Below, one piece after another: positions 27,807-37,823 of a DNA stretch of 64,000 nt. Under the pieces are notes generated by a model that was not told where the DNA came from, made no database searches, and was given only the letters and a program-made list of their open reading frames with translations. The DNA comes from Leptospiraceae bacterium (GTDB lineage: Bacteria; Spirochaetota; Leptospiria; Leptospirales; Leptospiraceae): the NCBI GenBank assembly GCA_016711485.1, contig JADJSX010000025.1:387328-451327 (forward strand). Direction: 5' to 3'. Within the stretch, counting starts at the first letter, position 1. Each line of letters starts with the position of its first letter. The translations under genes and the position numbers were made by a program.

Positions 27807-29252
27807 ATGAATTTAAGTTTTATTTTATTGTTTTTTTTGGGAGTTGCCGTTCGTTTTTATCACTATGATCACTTAAGTTTATGGTATGATGAATTATATT
27901 CAATGATAGTTGCAACAAGTAATGTCGATGAATTTTTTCGGGAATTAAGAATTGATGTACATCCACAAATTTATCAAACACTTTTATTCATTTGGGTGAA
28001 AGTAGTTGGAAATTCTCCATCTGCCGGTCGAATTTTGAGCGTAATATTCAGCGCACTTGCTATTCCAATAGTTTATTTTTTATCAATTAAAATTACTGAT
28101 AAGTTTATAGCATTGTCTACAACTATATTTTTAACTTTATCAGGAGGTGCAATTTATTATGCCCAAGAAGTTAGATCTTATAGTCTTTTAATTTTATTTT
28201 CTGGAGTGTGTTTTTTTTACTGGCTCAAACTGATCAAAGATGTTGAGAATCCTATAAATAAAAATTCTTTTTATTTATTTTTTATTTTTTCTTTAATCAC
28301 AACATATACTCATTACTTTGGATTCTTTTTTGTTAATTTACAATGGGTTTACTTGATTATTATTTTTTTTAAAAAAGATGTTCATAGATTTAAATTTTCT
28401 ATATTTGGGTTAATACTTATTAATCTACTATTCCTACCAGAAATTTTTAGAAATATATTTATAGTCGCTTCAACTGGGGGTGGCACTTGGATTCCGAAAC
28501 CAAATTTAGAAATATATATGCATTTTTTTAGTTATGTTTTTTATCCAATGAGTTTTAAAAAAATTCCAACGCTTGCAATTTTTTTTCTTTCTCTTGTAAT
28601 TCCTTATTTAATTGACCGTAAGTCATTTAATAAAAAAATTCGAGAAGAAAAAGTATATTACCATTTGTTAATTCCTACTTTATATATTATATCTTCTTTA
28701 CTATTGTTTACATTTCTTATTTCTCAGTTTAAACCTTTAGTCACATCCAGAAATTTATTGGTTATTTTGATTCCTATTTATTTTTTGGTTTCGACCTGGT
28801 ATTCCCTTTCACCAAAATTAAATGGATTGAAACAAAGTTTAGTCGCTTTAGTCATATCTGGATTAATGTTTGCCTCTTTTTCGAAATATTATTACAAGGA
28901 TTTTATAAAAGAACCATGGAAGGATGTTACTTCCTATGCAGCAGAAGTTGTAGGCGAAAATGGATACGTTTTTTCGTTTAGAAATTCAAGGATGGTTGAC
29001 TATTATTTAGTAAATGTATACAAAAATAGACCTAGTAAGAACCTAAATGGCAGTTTAAAAGAATTTGATAAATTTTTTTTAGAAGCTAAGCAATTTAAAG
29101 TAAAAAATCTAGTTTTTATAGAAACTCCTTGGGATTATATCAATCAGGAAGAGGATAAAAAAAATATCGCTATAATTTTGAATCAATTGAAGGAAAATTC
29201 TCTTTCTAGTAATTATAAATTTTTTTTACGGAATGAAAGTATATTCGTATGA
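27807..29252 (+). CDS. GT39-like integral membrane glycosyltransferase
   Basis: A membrane protein of about 481 residues with some 10-12 hydrophobic helices. The N-terminus reads FYHYDHLSLWYDELYS, with the conserved acidic pair in the first extracytoplasmic loop (D-E) typical of PMT/ArnT-type (GT39, GT-C) enzymes. These transfer sugars from polyprenyl-phosphate donors to lipids or proteins. YYAQEVRSY is the second family mark. I place the start at 27807 because AAGGA lies 8 nt upstream. The ATG at 27798 sits on that site. It stands alone, so the acceptor is unknown. Confidence 0.82.
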   Translation: MNLSFILLFFLGVAVRFYHYDHLSLWYDELYSMIVATSNVDEFFRELRIDVHPQIYQTLLFIWVKVVGNSPSAGRILSVIFSALAIPIVYFLSIKITDKFIALSTTIFLTLSGGAIYYAQEVRSYSLLILFSGVCFFYWLKLIKDVENPINKNSFYLFFIFSLITTYTHYFGFFFVNLQWVYLIIIFFKKDVHRFKFSIFGLILINLLFLPEIFRNIFIVASTGGGTWIPKPNLEIYMHFFSYVFYPMSFKKIPTLAIFFLSLVIPYLIDRKSFNKKIREEKVYYHLLIPTLYIISSLLLFTFLISQFKPLVTSRNLLVILIPIYFLVSTWYSLSPKLNGLKQSLVALVISGLMFASFSKYYYKDFIKEPWKDVTSYAAEVVGENGYVFSFRNSRMVDYYLVNVYKNRPSKNLNGSLKEFDKFFLEAKQFKVKNLVFIETPWDYINQEEDKKNIAIILNQLKENSLSSNYKFFLRNESIFV

Positions 29253-29597
29253 GTTGAAATTTGACTAGAGTTACTTTTTTCGGAAATGAAGTGCTAAACT
29301 AGTTTCATTTACATTTCTTCTAAAACGAGATTTTTTGTTATAATATTTTTAGGGTAAAAATAAAGTTATCCTCTTGTTTGGATTTGTCATTTATAATTAA
29401 GGTTACTTCTAAATTGCCACAACTACAGCTAAGAAAGACACTTTTTTTGAACTAGAAAAACGAATACATATTTTTACTTCGCTTGCGCATAGGTATCTAT
29501 ATGTTGATACGATTCCCTTTCTCCTTTGTTGGAAAATTTTGTATTCGGTTTTTAAAATAATGAAATATTAGACTGAATAAAAAAAAATAGTAATTAA
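29253..29597. other. Intergenic region, no gene seen
   Basis: About 345 AT-rich bases between the GT39-like gene and repeat copy C. Around 29400-29450 (TTACTTCTAAATTGCC...AAGAAAG) it resembles 32908-32950, part of the suspected decayed repeat. No open frame of note. Confidence 0.35.
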
Positions 29598-29752
29598 TTG
29601 ACCTTACGCAAAATAGGAATTTTACGAAAATGAGGTCTAATTTAAGTATATTAGATAAAGCTAATGAATTAATGAATAAGCAGGTTTGGGCGGCAGCCCA
29701 AGTCGCCGATTGCCTCTAGCTCTCACCTCAACGCGCTTGCGCGTAAGGTGAG
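29598..29752 (+). mobile_element. Miniature inverted-repeat element, copy C
   Basis: This 155 bp element has ends TTGACCTTACGC and GCGTAAGGTGAG, flanked by TAATTAA on both sides (29591-29597 and 29753-29759). On the plus strand an ATG at 29630 opens a 29-codon frame beginning MRSNLSILDKANELMNKQVW. It is nearly identical to copy D in the coding part and shares the core peptide with copies A, B and E. Confidence 0.8.
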
Positions 29753-29895
29753 TAATTAAATAGAATTTGATAGATTATGCCAAAGAAAGGAATTTTATCG
29801 TGAATCAAACTTATAACAATTGCAAAAATAATATACCTATTAATTCCAAAAAGAGTCTTATTTTTTATAATCGGGTATGTTTAAATTTTCCAAAA

Positions 29896-30446
29896 ATGGG
29901 AAATTACTTTTGGCGTAGGGTATATAATAAATTTTGCAGCAAATTATTATTATCCCTACTCATATTTTTGACACAATCAGGATGCGGACCTCAGTTCGAG
30001 TTTTGGATTGTAAATAAGTCCACATCAGAGTATAAACTGGAAATTCTATTTAAGAAAAAATATAACTTAGAAGGATTCAATGCTTTATTTGGATATAAAT
30101 TGGAAGGTGAGAATTCACTCAAAAGAACCAATGCGGTCATTCGAACGCCTGTTCCTTCTTATGATGATATGTTTTTTCTAGGAGATAACGAAAAAAAAAT
30201 TGTAAATCGAATCACGGAAGTAGCAACCCTAATACGGCTACTCTTTATTATACGCTAAGACCCAATTCAACATTCCTACTCGAACTCGCAAGAGATAAGA
30301 ATGAATCTCAAGGACTCGAATTAATCCAAGAGTTGAAATTTATCTCTAAAGACGGCGAAATTATCTACCGTGGTAAAGAAATACGTAAACAGTTTCTGGC
30401 GAGTAAGTATTTAACTCTCGTTTTACAGTCGGGGTCGGGAGAATAG
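29896..30446 (+). pseudogene. Frameshifted lipoprotein gene
   Basis: The first frame encodes a lipoprotein (MGNYFWRRVYNKFCSKLLLS, lipobox LTQSGC) and stops at 30258. It is open upstream to 29767, but the signal peptide favours 29896. Around 30220-30235 coding sense passes to another frame, reading NTATLYYTLRPNSTFLLELA and then ELIQELKFISKDGEIIYRGK to a stop at 30446. The joined product would be about 183 residues. No homopolymer lies at the shift, so this is either a true frameshift or a single-base error. Function unknown. It follows repeat copy C. Confidence 0.6.
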
Positions 30447-30512
30447 GAACCTGTGCAAAAGTTCAAACAAGCTAGAAATAATTTTACTAAAAAATTAGTC
30501 TATTAAAATACC

Positions 30513-31874
30513 ATGAAAGAGATTGCATTAGGAGTCAATCGGAAGAACCTAAAACCATACAATACTATGATTTTATGCTCTTCTGGATCAGAAAGAAGGT
30601 TATTAGAACAATATCTTCGTATCGCTGGTTTCAAAATAACGGGTGCAGAGGAAAAACTGATTTCCTATTTTGAGGAGAAAGTTGTAGATATACCTGTCAA
30701 AGAAAAATCAGAATCTGAAGTCGAAGAAGATGAATTTAGTGAAGAGGAAATGAATCTAAATGAAATACTTCTTGGTTTTGATAAGATAGATATTCTTTTT
30801 ATAGAATATAAACCTTATTCTAATACGTTAGTTCTTATACAAAGAATTCATCAGATGTACTCTAAGATGATTGTTTTCCTTATAATTGATTCAATCAAAA
30901 AAGAATTAATTGAGAATTTATTGCAAACGAAGGCTAATGCGTATTTGGTGAAGCCAATTTCAAAAAATGTAATCTATGATAAATTGAAAATAATTCTAAA
31001 GAGAAATGATCTAACTCAAAAAGTTGTAATTGGATACAAACCAAAGGGTTTCAATCTCCAAGAAATGCATATTCCTCCTCTGCCCACAGTTCTAAATAAA
31101 GTAATCTTATTTGACACAGAAAAAATGGGCGGAAGTGAAGAATTGGAAAATATAATTGCTCCTGATAAATCTTTAAGCGCAGATCTAATGCGAGTTGCTA
31201 ATTCTGCCTATTATGGTCGATCTGGTGGTATTCATACACTACGAGATGCAATTACCCTTATGGGTCTTAAGACGATTAATAATATCGTGTTAGTAAAATT
31301 TAGACAGAAATATACGGCTAAACTTCGTAACCCGCTTTATAGAAAATACTTAGAAGAGTTTCCTATTTTAATTGGACTGATTGCTCTTGATTTATGTGCT
31401 CCACTCAATCTAAAAATATTGAGTAAAGAAATATTCATCCATTCTATTTTGATGAAAATTGGAATGACGATGCTTGCGCTGAATGAGCCAGAAAGATATT
31501 CGCATGTATTGGAGCAGTATGGAATGGGTTCTAGAACTTTAGTTGCTATAGAGAGAGAAGAGTTTAATACGGATTATGTGCATATAGGTTTAAATGTTTT
31601 TAAAGCATGGCATTTTCCAAATTCCATGGCGACTTTAGTAGCGAATCAGGAGTTCTTTGTAGAAGATATTCACAAAGTAGGGGATTTAGATAGACTCCTT
31701 CGTGTTTCGGAACTTTTTTCATTGCTTTTACTTGGACGTAAACTTATGAAGGAAGAGATGGAATTGGTTCGGGAAATCCTGAAATTCTATCATGTGCAAG
31801 AAAATATCATTACTCTTTTCAATCAAGACTATTATAATCATATCAAGAGTCATCCATTTTTCGAATTACTATAA
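30513..31874 (+). CDS. HDOD protein with degenerate receiver domain
   Basis: A 453-residue protein. Residues about 8-165 look like a response-regulator fold with an acidic insert (KEKSESEVEEDEFSEEE). The beta-3 position reads DILFIEYKP, with Glu where the phospho-Asp is expected, and the conserved Lys is present in YLVKPIS. Residues about 185-390 are an HDOD domain (PPLPTVLNKVI, APDKSLSADLMRVANSAYYG, LRDAITLMGLKTINNIV), a non-enzymatic relative of HD-type phosphodiesterases used in signalling. A Glu at this site may mimic a locked-on state. It stands alone. Confidence 0.82.
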   Translation: MKEIALGVNRKNLKPYNTMILCSSGSERRLLEQYLRIAGFKITGAEEKLISYFEEKVVDIPVKEKSESEVEEDEFSEEEMNLNEILLGFDKIDILFIEYKPYSNTLVLIQRIHQMYSKMIVFLIIDSIKKELIENLLQTKANAYLVKPISKNVIYDKLKIILKRNDLTQKVVIGYKPKGFNLQEMHIPPLPTVLNKVILFDTEKMGGSEELENIIAPDKSLSADLMRVANSAYYGRSGGIHTLRDAITLMGLKTINNIVLVKFRQKYTAKLRNPLYRKYLEEFPILIGLIALDLCAPLNLKILSKEIFIHSILMKIGMTMLALNEPERYSHVLEQYGMGSRTLVAIEREEFNTDYVHIGLNVFKAWHFPNSMATLVANQEFFVEDIHKVGDLDRLLRVSELFSLLLLGRKLMKEEMELVREILKFYHVQENIITLFNQDYYNHIKSHPFFELL

Positions 31875-32051
31875 GAACTTGTTATTCGAGGGTAATCGAA
31901 ATTATGCTAATGAAATTATTTATTCTCCTGATTTTTACAGATTCTGATTGAAATTTTAAAAAGTATTTCAATCAAAGTCATTGGTATCTAGGTAAAGTTG
32001 TCAGCCGAAAATTATTTGCCTGTAACCCCATTTCTGTCTTCGATATGCGAT

Positions 32052-32795
32052 TTATTTAGAAAAAATAAATTCTTGGCTGGCAAGTTTTAATCTTTTGTAA
32101 ACTTCGTCGATCCAAACTGGGCAATGATTACAGACTATCTTTTTAGAATCTCTCATGTCGTAGGGAAAAATAATTACATCAATTTTATTTCTTGGAGTTT
32201 TAGCGGCTAATACGAATAATTCCTCAATAGCGGCATCTCCAATCGCAATACATCCGATAGAGCGATCCTTTCCATGGATGAATATATTATCGCCCGGATC
32301 GTTCCTGTTATCTTGTTTTGCTTTTTCTAAATCAAACTCATTGGGATAATTTATTTTTAAAGATAAATAAAATGCGCTATTTGGGTTAAATGATTCTATT
32401 TTATAAAATCCTTCTGGAATTTGTCCATCTCCTCGGATTAACTTAGGCCCTATTTTTCCACTTGTAGTGGTAAATTGGTATTTTTTGAGTAGAACTGGAT
32501 TTTTTTCTGAGGCTGTCCAAACTTCCAAAATTTTTTCTGTTTTAAAACCTAGTAAAGTTAAGTTCTTTGGCGGATAAACAATATTATTCTTTTGGAAAAT
32601 AGGAATAAAAATAGAGTCTACTTTATTTTCATGATTTTTAACTATATCGTCTACCGTTTTTTTCCCGAGTATAAAATAATACATTTTAGGAATGAGATTT
32701 TCATTATAAATAAAAAAACCAGCCGCGTACAATAAAATACTAGCCAAAAATACCCAAACAATCACTATTTTATTTTTCAAAGTAGGTCCAAACAA
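32052..32795 (-). CDS. L,D-transpeptidase (YkuD family)
   Basis: A 247-residue protein with an N-terminal membrane anchor (about 10-28). The YkuD catalytic motif reads IHGKDRSIGCIAIG, with catalytic Cys in SIGC and the conserved His. The upstream GQIPEGFYKIESFNP is the usual family strand. These enzymes form 3-3 peptidoglycan crosslinks or attach proteins to it. The ErfK/YafK-type spacing fits. It is preceded by a divergent gap and has no obvious operon partner. Confidence 0.88.
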   Translation of the reverse strand: MFGPTLKNKIVIVWVFLASILLYAAGFFIYNENLIPKMYYFILGKKTVDDIVKNHENKVDSIFIPIFQKNNIVYPPKNLTLLGFKTEKILEVWTASEKNPVLLKKYQFTTTSGKIGPKLIRGDGQIPEGFYKIESFNPNSAFYLSLKINYPNEFDLEKAKQDNRNDPGDNIFIHGKDRSIGCIAIGDAAIEELFVLAAKTPRNKIDVIIFPYDMRDSKKIVCNHCPVWIDEVYKRLKLASQEFIFSK

Positions 32796-33001
32796 AAATC
32801 AAAAGATTGATACGTTTCGAAATCATAATAACCCAAATCCTTAGTCCATCTATTTACACAAATAAAAAAGAGAAAATATCAAACTTCAACCGCTTCGTTC
32901 CAGATAGAGGATACTTCTAAATTTCCGTGAATACGAAAAAGAAAGATCCACTATCTGAAATTGTTATGCAAATTTCAAAGTTTGTGCAAATAGAAATTTT
33001 A

Positions 33002-33376
33002 TTAAAGATCCATTTCCTTATCAATTATATTTCTTTTTGAATCTGAAACTAGTTTTATATACTTATATTTTGAAACATCGGTTGGTTTGGATTTTAGAGT
33101 TACGTATCCAGCTTCACTTTCTACAGAAGGTGTTAGCCACCATGTATGTACACTTGCATTTGCTTTATGAGAAATTTCAGTAGCCGTCCCCAATACTGCA
33201 GAGGCTCTGATCATATTATCACCGATTCTAATTTGATCGATTTCAATTTTCCGAATAGTAGAATTTGGAATAGTTTCGGGTCCCCAGGATACGGCAGGTG
33301 TGGATGGAGGTGGAGATTGACAATTAAATTGAAAAAAAAGAGTCAAAGAAAAAACAAAAAACAAAAAGAATTTCAT
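33002..33376 (-). CDS. Small predicted lipoprotein
   Basis: A 124-residue protein with the signal MKFFLFFVFSLTLFFQFNC (lipidated Cys19), followed by a Pro-rich linker. The rest (DQIRIGDNMIRASAVLGTAT, WWLTPSVESEAGYVTLKSKP) loosely resembles the BamE/SmpA fold, with a helix pair then strands, but similarity is weak. It lies alone beside truncated repeat copy F. Function is unknown. Confidence 0.6.
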   Translation of the reverse strand: MKFFLFFVFSLTLFFQFNCQSPPPSTPAVSWGPETIPNSTIRKIEIDQIRIGDNMIRASAVLGTATEISHKANASVHTWWLTPSVESEAGYVTLKSKPTDVSKYKYIKLVSDSKRNIIDKEMDL

Positions 33377-33462
33377 AAAATACCTCTAATTAATAGACAT
33401 TATTGGAAATAAGTTTTTCATAAAAAATATATAATTCAAGTATAAATTTTATATCTTAATAA

Positions 33463-33545
33463 CTCACCTTACGCTATCGCTATTATCATTTCTTCTCAAA
33501 AGAAATGATTGAGTTCGGGTGAGCCGAGAGTCCAGAGGTTTGGAC
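33463..33545. mobile_element. Miniature inverted-repeat element, truncated copy F
   Basis: One end is present, CTCACCTTACGC followed by TATCGCTATTAT, matching copy E. GATTGAGTTCGGGTGAGCC also matches copy E internally. The other end and the peptide start are missing. The right boundary is approximate. Confidence 0.6.
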
Positions 33546-33863
33546 TCATCGATCTATTTGATGGAGATTTAAGTCAAGATTTAAGTGATGGGACATGGTA
33601 GAATTTACTTTACGGTTATGAGAGTATGCTTTCAGATTTAGAGTATGAGTATAAAATTGTAAAATCTTATGAAAAGGTGGATAACATTGATATTCCCAAT
33701 ATCCCCATTTTTATTCCTGTAGGAGCATGGTCTGATTAATATATTTATTTTATGTGTTGTGATACAAATTTTGGGATTGGAAACTTTTTCGATTTTCGTT
33801 GTTTTTTTTGAATTATATTAATTTGGTTTGATTAAATACTATATTTGATTTAGCCTTCTTGCC
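33546..33863. other. Intergenic region with a possible gene fragment
   Basis: In the plus strand at about 33612-33739 a frame reads LYGYESMLSDLEYEYKIVKS then NIPIFIPVGAWSD before a stop. It has no start, and a stop lies shortly upstream (33588-33591). This could be the tail of a lost lipoprotein gene. The remaining bases before the cyclase are very AT-rich. Confidence 0.3.
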
Positions 33864-36023
33864 ATGCGGTTTGTGAAATATATACTTTTGGGGTTATTGT
33901 TATCCTGTAGTTCTGGGACTATGCCTGAAGTAATTCGGGGGGTTGTTGATTTAAGTAGTTGGGATTTAGATAAAGATGGTTCCCTCTCTTTGACCGGAGA
34001 GTGGGAGTTTTACTTTGAAAAGTATTTATTTCCAGAAGATTTTCAGAAAAGAAAAAACCAAACGAATTTTGGCAAGAATCCTGAAGAGGTAGCCATGATA
34101 CCAACTCCCTATTTCATGAAAACTCCATCCGTATGGAAAGGAATAGAGGTAAATGGAAAAAATCTCCCAGGTCACGGCTATGCAACATACCGAATGAAAA
34201 TCATATTAGGAGAAAATCAGAAAAAAAAATTAGCATTCAAAATTAAAGACCAAGCACATGCCTATCGTTTTTATTTGGGGGAAGAGTTAGTCGTTGAGTC
34301 TGGCAAAGTTGGAGTGAGCGCAGAAACTATGACTCCAAGTGTTAACTTAGCTTACTATGCGTTTACTCCCGATAAGTCGGAGTTAGAGCTTATTTTTCAT
34401 GTATCAAATTTTCTTCATAGAGTCGGAGGGTTACGTTTTGAAATTACACTCGGAATGGATGAACGATTAATTCGCGAAAGAGAAAGAGCATTTATCTTGG
34501 ATTCTTTTTTGTTTGGAGGATTTTTCATTATTGCGGTTTACCACTTAGCTATTTATTTTTTTAGACGAAAGAGTAAGGCTCCTTTGTATTTTGCCATTTT
34601 TTGTTTTTCTATATTGACTTATTCAATGGTGGTTGGTAATAGATTTTTATATCATTATTTTCCAAATGTGGTGAGTTGGGAAAATGCTTACCGATTGGAG
34701 TTTATTTGTATTAGCTTCATTTTGTTTAGCGTGATTGGTTTTTTTACTTCTCTATATCCACTCAAAAATAAAGTTTTAGTAATTATTAGTTGGACGGGTA
34801 TGGTAATTCCGATTTTATTTTTATTTCTTGTTTTTCTGACAAAACCAGTTGTGTTTACCGAGTATTTATTTGTAATCGAATTTGGAAATATATTGGGAGG
34901 GATTTTTATAATTTTTAATCTTACTTTTTCTGTTTATAATAGAAAAGAAGGAAGTTTTATATTTTTATTTGGATTTTTGATTTTATTCATTTGTGCTATT
35001 ATTGATATTTTATCAATTCATTCGATCATAATATTTCCAAGACTTTTGAAATACGGATTAACAGCCATGGTTCTTATGCAGGCAATACTCTTAGCCAAAA
35101 TCTTCACAGGAGATTTCTTAAAGTCAGAAATACTTTCTACATCTTTAGCTGAAACAAATCGCGCCTACAGTCGATTTATCCCTACTGAATTTTTAAATCT
35201 ATTGAACAAGGAATCGATACTAGATATTAACTTGGGAGATCATACTCAAAGAGAAATGACTATTCTTTTTTCCGACATACGCTCATTTACCTCTCTCTCA
35301 GAAAAGATGACTCCGACAGAAAATTTTAAATTTTTAAATTCTTATTTAAATCGAATTGCACCTATCATAAAAATGAATCATGGTTTTATTGATAAATACA
35401 TTGGAGATGCTATTATGGGTTTGTTTCCGAATAACCCTGATGATGCTGTAATTGCTTCAATAGCAATGCAAAAAGAAATTGAAGAATACAATAAAATTAG
35501 GAAAAAAATTGGATACACTCCTGTCAAAGTCGGAATTGGGCTTCATACGGGAAGTTTGATTTTAGGAACTATCGGTCATGACGAGCGAATGGAAGGTACG
35601 GTTATTTCGGATGCAGTGAACCTTGCTTCTCGTTTGGAAGGATTGACGAAACACTATGGAAGTAATATTTTAATTAGTGAAGATACATTTAACAATTTAA
35701 AAGACCCAACTAAATACAAAATTAGATTATTAGATAATGTATTAGTAAAAGGTAAGGCCGATAGCATATTTGTAATTGAAATTCTAGATGGTTATCCAGA
35801 AGAGTTGCTCGAAAAATTTCTAAAAACTAAAAATGATTTTGAAACAGGAAATCTTCTTTATAAACAGAAAGCATTTGATGCAAGTATTGAATATTTTAAG
35901 AAAGTGTTAGAGATAAATCCACTCGATACGGCAACTGCGTTTTACCTCAAAAGGGCAGAATACTATAGTATAAATGGGGCACCTCCTGATTGGGAAGGTG
36001 GAGAAGTTTTTCTTGATAAATGA
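33864..36023 (+). CDS. Class III adenylate/guanylate cyclase, 7TM sensor and TPR
   Basis: A 719-residue sensor. A lipoprotein-like signal (LLLSC) precedes an N-terminal jelly-roll sensory domain of 7TMR-DISM type (about 25-200: GEWEFYFEKYL, GHGYATYRMKI, YRFYLGEEL). Seven membrane helices follow at about 210-425. The catalytic cyclase domain spans about 455-640, with FSDIRSFTSLSE and KYIGDAIMGLF (the two metal Asp) and SDAVNLASRLEG. A TPR-like tail (LLYKQKAFDASIEYFKKVLE) ends the protein. It would make cAMP or cGMP in response to an external ligand. This architecture is common in Leptospira. Confidence 0.92.
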   Translation: MRFVKYILLGLLLSCSSGTMPEVIRGVVDLSSWDLDKDGSLSLTGEWEFYFEKYLFPEDFQKRKNQTNFGKNPEEVAMIPTPYFMKTPSVWKGIEVNGKNLPGHGYATYRMKIILGENQKKKLAFKIKDQAHAYRFYLGEELVVESGKVGVSAETMTPSVNLAYYAFTPDKSELELIFHVSNFLHRVGGLRFEITLGMDERLIRERERAFILDSFLFGGFFIIAVYHLAIYFFRRKSKAPLYFAIFCFSILTYSMVVGNRFLYHYFPNVVSWENAYRLEFICISFILFSVIGFFTSLYPLKNKVLVIISWTGMVIPILFLFLVFLTKPVVFTEYLFVIEFGNILGGIFIIFNLTFSVYNRKEGSFIFLFGFLILFICAIIDILSIHSIIIFPRLLKYGLTAMVLMQAILLAKIFTGDFLKSEILSTSLAETNRAYSRFIPTEFLNLLNKESILDINLGDHTQREMTILFSDIRSFTSLSEKMTPTENFKFLNSYLNRIAPIIKMNHGFIDKYIGDAIMGLFPNNPDDAVIASIAMQKEIEEYNKIRKKIGYTPVKVGIGLHTGSLILGTIGHDERMEGTVISDAVNLASRLEGLTKHYGSNILISEDTFNNLKDPTKYKIRLLDNVLVKGKADSIFVIEILDGYPEELLEKFLKTKNDFETGNLLYKQKAFDASIEYFKKVLEINPLDTATAFYLKRAEYYSINGAPPDWEGGEVFLDK

Positions 36024-36320
36024 GAATTGGCTGAATTTGTAGACGTGCAAAATCTAGAGAATCTACTTGTTCTTCCAATTGGCTACTATTATTATGCCGC
36101 AAAAATGACAAAGAAAGATGGACTCTTTTATTTCTGTATACGGGATTTGGAATTATCAATTGAAGCATATATAGATGTGGGGAAAATTTTTATGTTCCAG
36201 CAATAATATACTTTTGGCAAAGGGTATATAAGAATATTGAATTCATTAACCGTCATTAGAAATAAGATAAGAATTGATAAGTATGGTGAAAAAAATAGTA
36301 TATTACGTTTTTCTAATGGA
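36024..36320. other. Intergenic region, nothing seen
   Basis: About 300 bases between two convergent genes with no convincing frame, repeat or hairpin. A short minus-strand frame (35947-36168) overlaps the cyclase end and lacks coding character. Confidence 0.4.
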
Positions 36321-37439
36321 TTAAAAAATTACTGTTACTCCAAGTCGTAGAGATTTAATTTCATTTAATATTGGGTCTCGATAAATGATGTAACTCGACA
36401 GTATTTCAGAGAATGCAATTTCTGGTCTAGATATTCCTGATACATTTGCAAATCGAAAAAAAGCCGGAGGTTGATAACTTTCGTAGAGTACATATAATCT
36501 ATCATAATCAAGTGCAATTGAAATGGAGAGATTGTCAAAAATTGGATACTGGTAATCCATGAGTATCCGCACGCCATAAATATTCGGTTTTTTGTCTCCA
36601 TAAAGATAATTTGCAACAAGTAAATCGCTAGATAAGTTTCCTGTTAATATATCAAACGGAAAACGTATTACTCCGATTTGTTCAATTTTACCGTTACTAG
36701 AAATAAGACCGACGTTTTTGGGACGAAAAGATACTTCTCCCATAATTTTTCCTTTCTCAAAAGTTTTTGTAATGCTAAATCCAGCAAATAGATTAGTCGT
36801 ATTATAATTACTTTCTGCGTGAACAAAACCTAAGAAACCAGGCGCGTAAAGGGAAACATTTTTTTCGTAATCAGACTGAAAATCTCTCTTTACTATTAAA
36901 CCACTGATTATTATGGAATTAATTTTCTTTCCGACGGATAATCTACTGTTGGCGTTACTTGTATTCGAATTAAGATTTCCTTGTCCTTGGAAAAATCCAA
37001 CAGACGGATAACTGTAATTAGACTTCATTTTAGAAAAATTGAATCCATTTATTCCCACAGTTTCAAGTCCAATTAGAAAAATATAATTCCTTGTAGAGTA
37101 ATAGAACTTAAAGTCCATTGGATTTAAAAAAGCAGGATAGTATTTTTGTGAATACGTTCCATTAATCGCTCCAAATCCCAAAGCATCACTTCCGCCTGCT
37201 AATAAGTCATCTTGATAATAACGGTTTCGAAATTCTGGCTGATAATCAGAAACTGAAATTCCTGTTTTTACTTCAATTCTAGATTCTGCATTGATTGGAA
37301 GTCGGACTAAGAAGATAATAAGCACAAACAAGTAAAAATTTATTCGATAGAAAGTTTTCGATTCCTTCCAGAATATATGTATAAATCTAATTAAATATTT
37401 TTCTCTGAAAGGGTTTTTATTCTTAAAATATTCCGACAT
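36321..37439 (-). CDS. Probable outer-membrane protein
   Basis: A 372-residue protein with an unusual 50-residue N-terminus: basic, then hydrophobic FYLFVLIIFLVRLPINAES, with a signal cleavage site near INA-ES. The mature part is rich in Tyr, Ser, Asn and Phe with alternating strands, and ends SLRLGVTVIF with a C-terminal Phe, as in outer-membrane barrels. No porin or TonB motif is recognised. A shorter start close to the hydrophobic segment is possible. Confidence 0.55.
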   Translation of the reverse strand: MSEYFKNKNPFREKYLIRFIHIFWKESKTFYRINFYLFVLIIFLVRLPINAESRIEVKTGISVSDYQPEFRNRYYQDDLLAGGSDALGFGAINGTYSQKYYPAFLNPMDFKFYYSTRNYIFLIGLETVGINGFNFSKMKSNYSYPSVGFFQGQGNLNSNTSNANSRLSVGKKINSIIISGLIVKRDFQSDYEKNVSLYAPGFLGFVHAESNYNTTNLFAGFSITKTFEKGKIMGEVSFRPKNVGLISSNGKIEQIGVIRFPFDILTGNLSSDLLVANYLYGDKKPNIYGVRILMDYQYPIFDNLSISIALDYDRLYVLYESYQPPAFFRFANVSGISRPEIAFSEILSSYIIYRDPILNEIKSLRLGVTVIF

Positions 37440-37823
37440 ATTTATTTTTATCCTCTAAAAAATTTTCGGTATAATTATTAATTATCTGTAAACTATATCA
37501 ACTTCTTTGAACTAACTGTACATAAAGTTAGGGTGTTTGACGAGCATTATCCTTAGACTAGAAATTTTCTATTGACGATAAATCATCAAAAAAAGTAAAA
37601 TCACGTTAGTTCGAGAATAGGATTGTTAGCCACTTACAGACTGCAATAGATATTAAATTTATTTTTTATGTAACTTTGTAATGACTTATAGTGAGCTATT
37701 ACCCATTCTATGGATGTTACTTATAAATTTTTGCTACTGTAAGTATTTGTGGATAATAATTAGTAACCTCTGCCTAATTCTGAATTGATCAATACTCTTA
37801 TATAATAAACTAGGTTAAATACT
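37440..37823. other. Intergenic region between divergent genes
   Basis: About 385 AT-rich bases upstream of the cation transporter gene. It must hold its promoter, but no metal-responsive operator or strong -35/-10 pair could be picked out. Confidence 0.4.
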
